A stretch of DNA of 64,000 bases, taken from positions 764,004-828,003 of the forward strand of contig BCKE01000002.1 of the NCBI GenBank assembly GCA_001600495.1, given 5' to 3'. Of this stretch, positions 33,001 through 45,605 are shown piece by piece. The stretch's first letter is position 1, and every line of letters begins with the position of its first letter. Made by a program: the position numbers and the translations under genes. The stretch comes from Pilasporangium apinafurcum (Eukaryota > Oomycota > Peronosporomycetes > Pythiales > Pythiaceae). Below the pieces are notes generated by a model. The model made no database searches, had not been told where the DNA came from, and saw only the letters and a list, made by a program, of their open reading frames with translations.

Positions 33001-36000
33001 GAATGGTGACATGGGTAGTACGTATTCGGAGTATCCCACCTCCGGACACTATTTGGATAATGATCGAGAAGTCTTCATCAGGATACTCAAAAATGCGATC
33101 ATTAATAATTGGAACTCTCAGTTCCACTCTCGTGACCCCATTTTCCATTATGATTGTACTCGTAGTTTTCCGATAATCGCGATCCACCGTTGCTGTACCA
33201 TCAATATACGTGAATCCCAACGTAATTCGCCCACTGCTTCCATATTCACGAATGATTGGAATGACTGCAGCTTGCGCATTTTCTGAGACCTCATAGGAGG
33301 ACTTTTCAAAGCCCACGTAACCAGCATCATTGTCATCCAAAATGGTTACTCTGGCGATCGTATTAGCTCCAAGCTTTCCCGTACCAGAGGCAGACGTAAG
33401 CTGAATCAAGAATTGCTCGTCAGGGTGTTCATATATCGTGTCGTCAAGTATGTACACGACGATAGACATTTGTGCTTGCTGGTCTTTAAATGCAATTGAT
33501 CCAGTTGTGATCGATGATCCCAGTACTAAGGCATAATCGCTTCCGATTGTTGCTGTGCTGGCGGATACTACCGCGGAATACGAAATAGTGATGTTTCCAC
33601 TGAGACCATTGTTGCGCACTACCGGCAGCTCAATTTTCGTTCCATTTTCCAAAACAGCGAGTGAGTTGCTGAGCAAATTAAACTCCCCCGCTGCATCTGG
33701 CTGAGTTTTGACTGCCATACTGGGGCTCCAACTTCCGTTACCGGCTTTGTTGGTTGCGCGTACCGAGACAACATACGAACTATTGTAATTTAGGCGAGTT
33801 ATCGTCGTCTCATTGGTGATGGATGGGTAAGTAAATACGGTTCCATTTGAGTCAACGAGTTGAACATAATATGTCAAATTTTGGTCGCCGCCGGTGTCGA
33901 TTGGTGCTGCCCACCGCAGTGCAGTTGAAGTTCCTGTTGTAGCGACAATAGTTGGTGCAGATAAAATCTGGCCAGGGAGATTGATAGGAGTAGTGCGCAC
34001 CGTCACAGCAATACTTTGTGCACTCTCGCCGCGTGCATTCGTAGCCGAGCAGGAAACCTCATAATCTGACTCTCTACTAACACCGAAAAACGTATATTTT
34101 GTATACTTTGATGACGCAATGTTGATAATCGAAACACTCCCAGTTCGCTTTTCGTACACCGTCATCGACGTGATAGCGATACCACCTGTGTCTAATGGTG
34201 TAGTTACTTCGACCGTAAAATTCCCACCAAATACAGATACCACTAATGGTGCATCAGGAACACCGGGCGCAGTGGCGGATTTCGTCGTGACGTTGACTTG
34301 CAGCGGGTCACTCCTGCCCACATCGTTCGCGGTTACAACCAGCAAGGTATACGTGGTTTGAGCAAACAAACCCATAAAAGAATAGGATGTACTTTGGCCA
34401 GTGTAATTCATGATGACACTGGAGCTCAATATCAATCTGACATCATAAAGCAAGATAGAAATACCTCCTGTATCCAAGTCTGACATCCATTTGGCATTGA
34501 TGTAACTCGCATTAGCTGATGCGTTCACAAGATATGGAGCTTGTGGTTTCGTGGCACTGCTTGTGATTGCAGTACAGACTTCGCTCAATACAGATCCCAT
34601 TGAGCTGGTTGAAAGTGCTCGAATCGTGTATGCGTAGCTCCGTGAAGACAATAGGCCCGCTTTGTCTATATAGCTCCTTGTATCTGGTGTGAGGTCCTGC
34701 GCAATTATCATGCCGTCACGGTAGATCCAGTACCCTTGAAGGGGTAGACCTCCGGTGTCGACCGGACGATCCCATCCAATTTGGATTGCACCACCTGTTC
34801 TGTAAGGGAGCTGTTGAACATTTAACGGTGCTGACGGGGAGCTAGCAGATGTTGTTCTGCAATTTAAAATTGCGCTTAGTGGGCTCTGTCCAACGTGATT
34901 ATTGGCAAAAATCACGTATGAATACGTGGTTAATTCGGTTAAGTTACTGTGGGTAAACGACCGCACACGACTGTTATTGGTGCTGAAAATCAACAGGTGT
35001 GAACCTGTGGGTGACACCAAGTAGAGATTATAGCCTGATATCGGAATCCCACCAGTGTCACGTGGCTCCGTCCACAGGAGCTCAACAATCCCTCCAGTAA
35101 TTTGCTCTTGATACAAGGATGGGGGCATGGGAGGGGCGGCTGGTTCTAATGTAGATAGCGAGACTATTGTGCTTCGATTCCACTCTGCGGCGTCGTAGCA
35201 GTTCGAGATGTCTGTGAACGCGACTACATACATGTCATAGCTCGTATTTGCCGTGAGACCATATACTGTTCCTTCTCGCGTAACACTTTGTTTGCCATCG
35301 TATCCGATCGTCCCAACTTCTACATCATTGGCTCTTGCAATCACCACAGAATATCCCGTTATATCTCGGCCACCAGTATCTAAAGGCTCATCCCATTTGA
35401 GAGTGCTTGCACCCCCAGTCACATTTACAAGCGTAACATTTGTTGGGTTCGATGGGAGAGATTTGTCCAAGGTTGTGACATCAATTGACGCACTAAAATT
35501 GCTTGATCCGATCGAATTGATAACCCGGTATTTGATAGAGTAGTTTGTCCTTCGCTTTAGTTTGTATTCGGTGAACACACGAAGAGGTCCATTGTAAACC
35601 ATTGTGAACTCAGAGTCGCCCGCAGCCATCAAAAATAAATGATATGATTGAATCGCTGACCCACCAACGTTAGCAGGATTATACATCATCACTGTCATCG
35701 CACCTGCGCTTTTCCAGGTTATCATAGCGGCAGGAGGCAGATCTGGAACATCTGGATATGTAGTTTCGAATACTGCTGTTGGAGATAACTCACCAGCACT
35801 AATGAGGGCAGTTAACGTTTGTATCTGGATTGCATATTGTGTCAGAGCTGACAAGCCGCTGATATAACATAGTCTGGATCCGATAAATGAAACAGAAGTG
35901 AACGTTTCTAGATTTCCAGACGACAGTACGTGATATACATTGTAGCTTACAATGGGGGACCCGCCATTGTCTATTGGAGCATCCCACGAAAGAAGTAGCT

Positions 36001-39000
36001 GTGAACCCGATGCAGATAGCAGCTGAATATTTTGGACAGAGGTTGCCGGTGATGCTGGCGCAGTTGCCAGGAGTGATGACACGCTGGGCGACCCTATACC
36101 GACTGAGTTAGCTGCACTAACGCTCACTCGATACGCCGTCGAGGCATTCAGCCCGTACACGGTGCAGTTTTCCACTGAAACACTTCTGGATAGAGAAAGT
36201 ACCCCATCGATTTTATATTCGACAACATACGTCAGGACAACATTTGCACCACCTTTGTCTAGAGGTGGCGTCCATTTCAACTGCATTGACCCACCCGTCG
36301 TAGTAAGTAACTGCAGATTAGTGCATGCCTTTGGCAGCGATATATCGCCATCGTCAAGTGCTATGATGTTCATTGTTGCGTTATCGCCATGGCGAGCACC
36401 ACTCTGAAGTACCGTGAACCCAATTGTGATGCTATCTGGAATATACTGGTATTCACTGTCATTATAAATTTGAAGATGCAGATCCACAACTGTTTCACCT
36501 TCGGCAAATGTCAGATTCGAGTCGAGGATCTCGAATTTATCCAAAGCACTTTGGATATTAATGGCATATGGCGCAATCACTGTGACGAAACTGGTCCCGC
36601 CAACTCGAAGTATGGGCACCGAAACTACGCCTGCGCTCTCCAAAAAGGACAAGCTTGATGTAGCAAACGATACGAAACCCTCGTTGCTGTCATCAAGCAC
36701 GATGACACGTGTTTGTGACTCCACTGATTCAGTCAGATCTGTTATTATGACTACAAATGAAATGTTGGTTCTGTAGACGGCGTCGTTAAGGATTCGCACC
36801 TCTATGTAGCTAGTTTTGACGTTTGTCATCATTGTCTGTGTGCCACTCAAGTACTCATAATTCACTCCAGAAAGGGCCGAACCATTAATCGTCACGAACG
36901 AAAAGCTTGCATTTCCAAAGGTGCCATTCACTCTCTGAACCGGAATCAATACGACCGGCGCGCTTTCGAAAATGGTAACCTCGGCTTGTTCGGCAATCAC
37001 GTAACCTTGGTCATATCGTTCAGTTGTAAATATATGAGTCGAGGTTGATGGTCCACTAAGACCCGTGGTCGTCACAGCAACAACACGAATGCCATAAGTC
37101 GATGAAGCCTGAAGCGAGGTCAATAGTGCAGTATTTGATGCTGCTATATATATGAGACCAGAGTCTAATTGATTTCCGCTGGAGTCACATCGGAAGTACG
37201 AAAGCTGATATTGAAGCGCGATGTCACCACCTGTGTCTTCAGGAGTGTTCCATTTTAGGGACAGTTGATCGAATGATGCAGATACAAGTTCCATATTCTC
37301 AACAACACTTGGAGTGGAAATGTTTCCTGTTGTAACAGCCAATTCTGGACTCAGCATCACGCCCACAGAGTTTTGTACTTCTACCCAAAACGCGTAATTA
37401 GTTAGAGCTATCAATCCATACAATGTCACGCGAGTTGTATTGGATTCGAGCGTGTGGGTGGTGCCGTCTTCCATCCTCAGAGTCATCACCATACTATCAT
37501 CTCCGCCTGTGTAAGTTGAGGTGTCAACAAGGATCGTAACACTTCCGCCGTGAATATCGACTACGACTGGCTGCGCAGGAGTACCAGGTAGATCAATTGG
37601 AGTAGTAGTCACCGGCCATGTTGCCACAGCACTTTCACCTGCATCATTTGTTGCTTTTATTGTAAAAAAATATTCGGTATTGGCAAGTAGCCCCCAGAAC
37701 ACGTGTGCACTTTGACTGGTTCTATATTCTGAATTCACCAGCGATCGGTTCTGGTTGAGAAGCGCGACGATGTAGCCAGTTATGGGTATTCCTCCATTGT
37801 CTTCTGGTGCGACCCATGATGCTTGAATCTTGCCTCCAAACGGAATCAAACTCTGGAGTTTTGGGGTGCCAGGAGGTGTCGGTTGTGTCGTAGTGAATCC
37901 AATAAAGTTCGGTGCCCCCATTAGAAGCCCATTGTACGCTTTTATCTCGTAGACATACCACGAATACGACGTTAGTCCACGTGAATCATTAAATGATGGC
38001 ACCCAAACAGTAACGAGGTCGGAGAGATCTGTGCGCCGGATCTGGTAGCTGACAATTTCTCTTCCTCCAGTGTCGAGTGGAGGATCCCAGGCGAGCGCAA
38101 TTCGTCCGCCAGTGGTCTCAACCGAATGCAGACGCTGAACATACCCAGGAGCTGAACACGGTGTGGTCATTGCAGATATGGTAGTGCTTCTGTCGCTACG
38201 TCCGTCTGCGTTAACCGCAACAATTGTGTAGTGGTACGCTGTCGACTCGTTCAGCCCATAATGCGTGAACGTTGTAATAAAAGGTGACACCAGTTCAGAA
38301 ATTGGGGTTTGCGATTCACTTCCGTCACTGTTAAGTAACAGTACCTGGTACCCGTTCAAAGGGATCCCGGCAAGATCATCTGGGGCTGTCCAACCTATGG
38401 ATATGGATCCTCCTGTTTGTGATATAACAAATGGGGTACCAGGAGGGTCGAGTGGACTGTATGCTAGTGTCGAAATTACCAGGTCCTGGCTTGCATTCCG
38501 TGCTCCAGGATTTACACAGAAACTTGCCACATTCAAAGCAACAACGAAAAATGCGTAAGCAGAATTTCGAACAAGTCCTTTGATCCAGACCGACTTTTCT
38601 GTTGAATTTTGGCCATCATACACAATGAAGCTGTCATCCGAATATAAATTACGTCGTTGAAACACCACATAACCAACGACATCTGCTGCTCCGCCCAAAT
38701 CAAGTGGGAGATCCCATTGTAAATAGATGTTCCCAGCGGTGACGATGGTAGCATCAAAATTTAGAGGCGGTGATGGTATTGCTAGTGACGCTGTTGTAAA
38801 TATCGCCAACGGCCCAGGTAAACTTGTTCCCTATTTAGATAACATTCAGAGTTTTGTTTTGTAATCGACTGTCAATATAATTACAACAAGATGTACTTAC
38901 CATCGAGTTTGAGATTGTTGCGTACACCTCATAGCTTGTATCAGCCAGCAATAAATAAACTGTACAAGTTCGTTCAGTATCATCGACCTTCAGCGAAGCA

Positions 39001-42000
39001 TTGTTACACACAAGGTTAAATGCTGCGCCATTATCTTCAGCACCCTCGGTTCCTGTATCGACTGCCTTTCGAAGGTACAGAGCATAGTCAATGATTGGAA
39101 GTCCCCCTGTATCGTCAGGTTCTTGAACTGCAATTGAGAGTGTCCCACCAGTCGAAGGCTTCAGCAAAGTTATCCGAGGAGACGGCTGAGGAATTGTTCC
39201 TTTGGTGGTATTCACCACCACCGTCGAGTACTCATTTGAGCTAAATACAGGATATGATACTGTGGCCGCTGCAATATAAAACACATAGGTAGTGGATGCA
39301 TTCAGGTTTTGAACATAAAACGACAGTTCTGATGCATCGACGAAACCTAGGTCCACCTTCCTTCCTGAGTCGAATTCCATCCATAGCATATATCCAGCTA
39401 GACTGCTTCCACCAGTATCAAGTGAATGTTCCCATACTAGTTCGATCGAGCTACTTCCAATATATCGCGGGTGAAAATGGAGTGGTGGGTCTGGTGGCGA
39501 AGGGGTGGTCGTTGAAATGTTAAGAGCTTCGGAAAAGTCCCCAAGCCCGAACAAATTCCACGCAGCCAACTCCATCGAGTACGCAGTGTCTGGTGCCAAG
39601 GGTGACAACGTGAAGGTGGTATCGGTCAAATTGTAGAGACTGACAAAATTGTTCGCGTTCAGCGAAGCAACTCGAACTAGGTAGCCTCTGACTTGTGCTT
39701 GCCCAATAGGAGTATCCCATTCAATTTCGATTTCACCACCAGTGATTCGAACGATCCTTACATCCGTCGGCTTTCCGGGTAACTGCTTTGAGACATCTTC
39801 ATCATCTAATATAATTATCGTCCGCGTAATCAATGACTGCGCACGGTTTACTTGTGATGGACCTGTCAATCGGAGCCCGAAGCTTCTTTCACCCTCATAA
39901 AAGTTGTCGTCAATGAGTCTGATCCAAATAGATGCGGAAGTCTGGTGGTCGACCAGGGTGATTGATTTTGTCATTGGCACATAGTGCTTGTAAGCAGCAG
40001 CTGTCATGTCAAATGTCTCAACATCAAAAGTGATACTTCCATTTGAACCATCCAATCGTACAATATTCACTTTCGCAAACGTTGAATTTTCGTAAACTTC
40101 TTTGCGACTGCGTGTGAACGATGCAAACCCAACATATTGACTTCTGTCCATTCGGAGTAACGTCGAGATTTGGGACGACAGTAATGATGCATTTCCGACA
40201 AGAGTCAAGATTGCTGAGAGTGGTTCCAACGCAACTGCATCACTATCGGATGTGGATATTGAGATGACTTGTGTTTCTTGACCATCAATAAATGTCAAGC
40301 TTCCAGGCTGACTAACATTTCCTAAAACCACAAGGTGCATAGTGCAATTACAGCCAACTGCAATCAAGCAATCACACCACAAAAAGACATTATCCGGTTG
40401 TGATATATTCACTCCAACAATGGCAGAACCAGCTGTGCCATTTATCCGACGCACTGTCACGCTAATATCTCCACGCGTGGTAGAATAAACTGGAGAAAGC
40501 ATTTCGAAAACACCTAGACAGATACGCATATATCAGCCATCTACAAAAATGAAAATGACACTAGTCATTTGTTTTGCTTACCAGATGACTCATTGCATGT
40601 TCTATATTGTCCGCTAGTCCATGGACTAGAGCCCAGACGGCCATTCGCTCGAACATTAAAAGTATATAATGTAGCCGGCTGTAACTCGGTAATTCTGCAC
40701 AATGTTGGTCGCATTATAGTTATCGTTGTACACCCCATGATAGTTTGTGCGAGGAAGTTATCTCCAACACTGATTCGAGTTTCGTATGAGGTTATCTCTC
40801 GATCGTATGGCACAGTCGGCTCCACCGCTAGCACAACTGAAAGTGAATTTGCTTGCCGGAGGGTTATGATAGGAGTAGATGGAACTCCGCTAGTCGTTTT
40901 ATACAGCTGTTCAACCCATGGATGGGACCCTGCAGTATTTAGGACTCGCACTGCCACTACATATGATTGATTGGGCTGAAGTGCATCCAACATCAAGTTA
41001 CAGCACGAAAAGTAGGAAAAACGAATGGTATTTCCACCTTGCTGCAGCATGTACTGGTAGCTTGGGGCGGCTGTGCCGCCGTTGTCGCACGAAGGGATGA
41101 TGCTGATGTTCAACCAAGTACTGGTACTTCCGTTCAATAACATTGATGGCGGCGAAGGAAGAGATACTGCCAATGTTTTAATCACAATTGTAGCCATCGC
41201 ACCCTCTTGAAGAAAAGCATCGACCGCAGACACCCCATAAATGTATTCTGTCGATGCAAGAAGGTTGCCGCAATCTTTAAACGGAGGGGAAACAAGTTTG
41301 TCAACCAATATCTCGAAATCTCGATAAATCCGATACCCAATAATAGTTGATCCACCTGTATCCTAATCATGCAGACAATGAAACATTGAAAAACGCCACA
41401 TTACCACGCTAACAATGCAGGAAGCACTTACCAATGGGTGCTCCCAAGAGAACTGTACAGACCCTCCTGAAACTTCACTCTCCACAAAACGTATAGGAAG
41501 CCCTGGTGCAGTTTGATTCCTAATAGTACATGTGGGTCGTTAATTGTCAGGCTAGGGAATGCTTCTAAGTTTTCAATCAGTACAGTTATCGTACGCTGTC
41601 TGCAGGCCGACAATATTTGAAAGGTTGCTCCTTCCGATCGCATTGCTTGCGACAACGCCAAAGTAATATATAGCGGAATAGTTTAGCCCAACGAAAGTTG
41701 TGGTATTAGTACCAACAACTACCCTATATCGTCGCATCAAGTTCATTTGCGCACATTCAAGTCCCATTCCAAGTTTTTCGCTTTGCCGCGTTACACAGCA
41801 ATTCGAAGTTCCATCAGGGCACGTTTCGGGTCGCTCACAATCAGCTGAACTATAAAGAGGCAGATACTCTTCGGTTCCTGGCTGTTTAGCATAATTGCAA
41901 TCAGAACAAGGATTTGATGGATCTGAACGAAAGCAAGAAGCCACAGAGAACATTGTAGCATTGTACAGCAGAGTATCCAGCCTTGTCCCGCCAGTTTCTA

Positions 42001-44018
42001 TCGGGGCATTCCAGCCTACTTCTATGGACCCACCCGTCGCTGAAATTGATGTTATTCCCCAGGGTTCACTTGGGGCAAGAGCCGACAGAGTTGTAAATGT
42101 GACACGTTGGTTGGCCACATATGTGCTTTCTCTCCCGACACTATTAACAACCGTCACTCTCACGGTATAAACAGTCTTTGCAACCAGATTTGTCAGGGTC
42201 AACATTGCATGCGGTGTTGCTCGCTTCTCTTTCTTCCCTAGTGCGATCAATAGTACGGTGTACCCTAGTGGCCATCATATACAAAGAATTAGAACTACAT
42301 ACCACCAAATAGGGCACATTTCTCTGGTTGGTAGTACCAGTGATTTCTGCGCCTCCAGTATCTAGTGGCGATGACCATGTAATTGTAGCTCTGCTTGTCG
42401 AGACGTTAAAAACCTGGACGTTTCGAGGCGCCGTTGGGTTTGTTGGCGCCGTCGTGTTCATTATAATGGGTTCACTCCAGAGTGTTTGACCGAAATTTGT
42501 GTCAGCAGAAACCTCAATAACGTAGGAAGAAGCAGCAGTGAGCGCATAAATATTATGGACAACTGCATCGTCGGCATCCACAAGCTCGTTGACACTGCCA
42601 TTGATCTTGATGAAGAAGCCTCTGAGCACGGATCCGTTCATGTTAGTTGGAGGGACCAGATTTATCGAGATTTGTCCCCCTGTTGCACTAAGAAAATACG
42701 GTGATGGCGGTGCGCTGGGTAATGCAGCGACACCGGTCCGTACACTGAGCAATCCCGCGAATTCTAAGGTGGTTGGGATGGAGATGCAAATGTCCGCAAG
42801 GTTAATGGCAACAGCTTTAAACATATACAGCGTTTCTGAGAGTAGTGGTCGGTCACCAGAACCGGGAAGACGAAGGATTTCGACAATAGCCGGATCTGAC
42901 GCAGTCGTAGATACCTCTTCAAAGGATCCACTTTCGTTAGAAAACATGTACACATTGTAGCCTTGTATCCTAGCTCCGCCTAGAATCAAATATTGTGTAA
43001 TCGGAATTACAACATCAAGATGAGATTGTATGTGAATATGTTTCGTACAAAAGTAACGTACCATCATCCAGAGGTGGCTGTAATTGGAGTTTAACGGATG
43101 CACCTATTCCACATCCCAAAAGAATCCAAACAGTGTAAGCTATGTTACCAGAAAAAACAAAAAACAAAATGGCGAATTGTCATCCGTACCTGTAACTCCA
43201 ATTACAATTGGTGGAGGACAGGTACCTGGTAGTTGAAGCGATAATGTCGTAATTGTCAAATGAAGGCTTTCCGCTGCAGACAAGTTCGCGGCGTTTGTTG
43301 CGTAGGTAGATACCTGGTAAGTTGTTAATGCATTTAAACCATACGCCGTATAGTTTCTTGTTATTGCTGGTAGTGATAGTGATATCATACTGAAATCTAC
43401 TAGAGATCGCACAATCACAGTCATATTCACAAGTTCCGCGCCACCAGCATCACGTGGCGGCTTAACCGCAACCTGAACGAAGCCTCCTCCTATGTCCAGC
43501 AGCACCGGGACATCCATAATTCCTGGACTAGTCAAGTCAGTAGTCGTTGCGATTACCGTATCCGACCACAAAGCCGTCACATTAGAGGATGCCAACGTCG
43601 CATTCACATGAAATGCGTACGTTGTGTTGCTGTCAAGTCCAAAGAGATCGTAATGAAATGTCGTCGCATTTATGGAATCTACGTGCTGGTCATTCACAAA
43701 GATCTGAAAGCCAGCAATGTCATCCAGCGAGTTTTCATCTGTCCACGCTGACATAACGCTCCTGGATATAAGAAGACAAAGTATTTGCAGCAACGATAGC
43801 GTGATACTCCATTTCAATATTATCCATGTATAAGCAAAAACATTTTCAATCAAAACTTCTTACCAATCAAAGTGCAATGCTCCACCCGTTCGTGCACGAA
43901 CCCATGCAATCATCATCGGCTCTTGTGTTTGTATTGTGGTCTGGGTTGCAACATGGCACAATGCACACAGCACAACGACCAACAATCGCCACAGAACTGT
44001 ATGCATGCGGTGTGTCAT
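20510..44018 (-). CDS. Giant secreted/membrane protein: FN3 and Calx-beta array, CUB, EGF, Pmp-like beta-helix, multi-pass membrane module (7,132 aa, 29 exons)
   Basis: Predicted cell-surface protein, probably an adhesin or mechanosensor; function is inference. Exons: 44018-43864, 43761-43190, 43103-43062, 42979-42338, 42264-41595, 41519-41432, 41362-40582, 40513-38901, 38830-32546, 32469-32386, 32318-32141, 32073-31802, 31715-31478, 31409-29704, 29635-29533, 29454-29111, 29043-27708, 27643-24004, 23925-23893, 23814-23499, 23428-23287, 23224-22708, 22634-22104, 22023-21851, 21770-21547, 21470-21428, 21341-21221, 21146-21043, 20955-20510. The sum is 21,399 bases and phases agree at all junctions. 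A signal peptide (MTHRMHTVLWRLLVVVLCAL) starts the protein. About 37 FN3 domains (recurrent P-DTGG and YxV motifs) and six Calx-beta-like domains follow, then CUB, EGF, beta-helix repeats, a Cys-rich stretch and several transmembrane helices. There is no internal stop or rival start that would split it. Start: first ATG in frame before the signal peptide. Confidence 0.85.
24560..28810 (-). other. EGF module and right-handed beta-helix with about 45 Pmp-like GGxI repeats
   Basis: An EGF-like motif (CSKHGRGQVDGSCKCNIGF, near 28735-28800) precedes a long repeat region. It opens with a pectate-lyase-type entry segment (SLDGGTIFIYPGVYKG). Then come roughly 45 units of about 25-30 residues with GG[GA][IVL]-aromatic and FxxN motifs (FEFNSAYRGGAI, FSSNEGYTGGAI), as in chlamydial polymorphic membrane proteins. 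Such units stack as coils of a right-handed beta-helix. Most of the region is one 3,640-bp exon (27643-24004). Confidence 0.85.
28850..43761 (-). other. FN3 / Calx-beta array and CUB domain region of the giant protein
   Basis: Tandem fibronectin-III domains about 90-100 residues long share a TGGxxxxxW signature, a PxDTGGxPI loop and a final TT or TTP strand. Calx-beta-like pairs, with ending motifs such as ILDDND and LDDGD, lie at about 39790-40500, 36345-37010 and 32985-33700. The sixth FN3 domain carries a cysteine-rich insert (41738-41938). The array ends in a CUB-like domain (about 28850-29230: ETFCSGDTGF ... CDHDYVEIRE ... FSLHY). Calx-beta domains bind calcium in Na/Ca exchangers and integrin beta-4; calcium binding here is inferred. 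Confidence 0.8.
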
Positions 44019-44279
44019 TCCGCTTCCGATAGTCGCTCCATAAGGGTCGCTCTGTGCCAAGTGCACCCTCAACCGACGCTAAATGCAAGTATCTTTCTAT
44101 AGTAAATGATGACTTGTTTTGGGCTACTCGTACTAATATTTACCCTTTTTTGAAATTCCTGTATCCGGAAATCTTATCTGTATAGTATACAAAATATACT
44201 GCCTTTCAATATTAGCCCAACGCGTGTATAGTACCGGAGCACAGATACCGATCGGCGACAAAATATACCGTTCAGGCGA
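44019..44279. promoter_or_regulatory. Divergent promoter region between the giant gene and QTMAN
   Basis: The two start codons face away from each other across 261 bp. Both promoters must lie here or in the flanking leaders. The AT-rich stretch 44100-44215 is a plausible core; no specific element is claimed. Confidence 0.4.
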
Positions 44280-45605
44280 ATGGAGAAAAAGCGAAGGCGA
44301 GATGATGCAAATGCAGATGAATCATCCGCAGACAATTACCATGAACCAAGTAACGCACCTGAATCTGGCACGAGTTCTAAACGTCAAGAAGTAGACACAG
44401 AGGTGGAGGTGGTGCTAGTAGAGCCCTTTTACAGTGGATCGCACAAACAGCTCGTGGATTTACTGGCAACAGAGCTCTTGGCGGCGAAGAGTGTGAAGCA
44501 CCAATTGTGCACACTGCCTGGTCGCAAATGGCATTGGCGGCTGATGGCCTCGTCTCTCTATTTTTCTTCGACGATTGTTCGTAGCGATGCTCTTCGTGTG
44601 TTGTTTGTGACGTCCATGGTGAATCTCGCGGAATTGCTCGGATTGCGACCAGATCTAAACCGTCCAGATGTGAAGAAAATTTATTATTTCCACGAAAACC
44701 AGCTTAACTATCCTTTTCAAGTTGCTGGCGATGGTGATTGTAGCAAGGATAATGGCGCGCGAAGAAAAGTTGCCGCAGAAGACTTTCAGATTGGATGGGC
44801 ACAGATCTTGTCGTGCTTAGCTGCGGATGAGGTTGTATTCAATTCCGACTTCAATCGAACAAGCTTTCTTAGTAAAGTGGAGAGTTTTTTAAGAAAGATC
44901 CCAGAGCAAGCCATGCGTCCATCCAATGTTGCAGCAACACTGGAAGCGAAGAGCAGTGTTCTTTTCTTTCCGGTGACGATTTCTATGAACCAGAGAGCCA
45001 CTCTCATCACCGAAGAAGAGCAACACAGAGCTCCTGTTGATAAACCACCCCAGCTTCTGACAATTTTGTGGAATCACCGCTGGGAATACGACAAGAATCC
45101 AGCGGATTTTTTCCAAACATTGTTTGAGCTGGAAGCGAATCACGTCAAGTTTCAGCTCATCGTATTAGGCGAACAGTACAACGAAAGTCCAGAAATTTTT
45201 GTGACTGCCAAAGAGAGATTAGAAGCTGCAGAAAACGTGGTGATCATACATTGGGGATATGCCCCTACTCGCAAAAGATACTTTGAGCTTCTCAAGTTGG
45301 CTGATGTCGTAGTTTCGACAAGCAACCATGAGTTCTATGGAGTGGCAGTCATTGAAGCCGTGCTTTGTGGATGCTACCCATTGGTACCCAACAGACTGGT
45401 CTACCCCGAGTTTTTCGCATCTACCAACACCTTCAATACCCAGCGGCAATTGTACAAGAAGCTCAAGTACTTATGTGGAAATCCATTCGTGGCGAGAAAA
45501 TTTACGTGTGAATATGGACCAAGTTTTCGTAGGTTCACATGGGATACATTATGTACAGACTATGAGCAGCTACTATTACTAGACAACAAAGGAATCCAAA
45601 ATTGA
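44280..45605 (+). CDS. QTMAN: tRNA-queuosine alpha-mannosyltransferase (GTDC1/QTMAN-like glycosyltransferase)
   Basis: Vertebrate GTDC1 was identified as the enzyme that transfers mannose from GDP-mannose to queuosine at the wobble position of tRNA-Asp. This 441-residue single-exon protein has the family hallmarks: EPFYSGSHKQLVDLL after a charged, disordered N-terminus, LPGRKWHWRLMASSLYF, IYYFHENQLNYPFQ and the GT-B C-terminal half with ILWNHRWEYDKNPADFF and the nucleotide-sugar site STSNHEFYGVAVIEAVLCGC. Length is close to human (about 458). No signal peptide is seen, consistent with cytoplasm. It ends only 58 bp from the stop of the RME-8 gene on the other strand. Confidence 0.9.
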   Translation: MEKKRRRDDANADESSADNYHEPSNAPESGTSSKRQEVDTEVEVVLVEPFYSGSHKQLVDLLATELLAAKSVKHQLCTLPGRKWHWRLMASSLYFSSTIVRSDALRVLFVTSMVNLAELLGLRPDLNRPDVKKIYYFHENQLNYPFQVAGDGDCSKDNGARRKVAAEDFQIGWAQILSCLAADEVVFNSDFNRTSFLSKVESFLRKIPEQAMRPSNVAATLEAKSSVLFFPVTISMNQRATLITEEEQHRAPVDKPPQLLTILWNHRWEYDKNPADFFQTLFELEANHVKFQLIVLGEQYNESPEIFVTAKERLEAAENVVIIHWGYAPTRKRYFELLKLADVVVSTSNHEFYGVAVIEAVLCGCYPLVPNRLVYPEFFASTNTFNTQRQLYKKLKYLCGNPFVARKFTCEYGPSFRRFTWDTLCTDYEQLLLLDNKGIQN

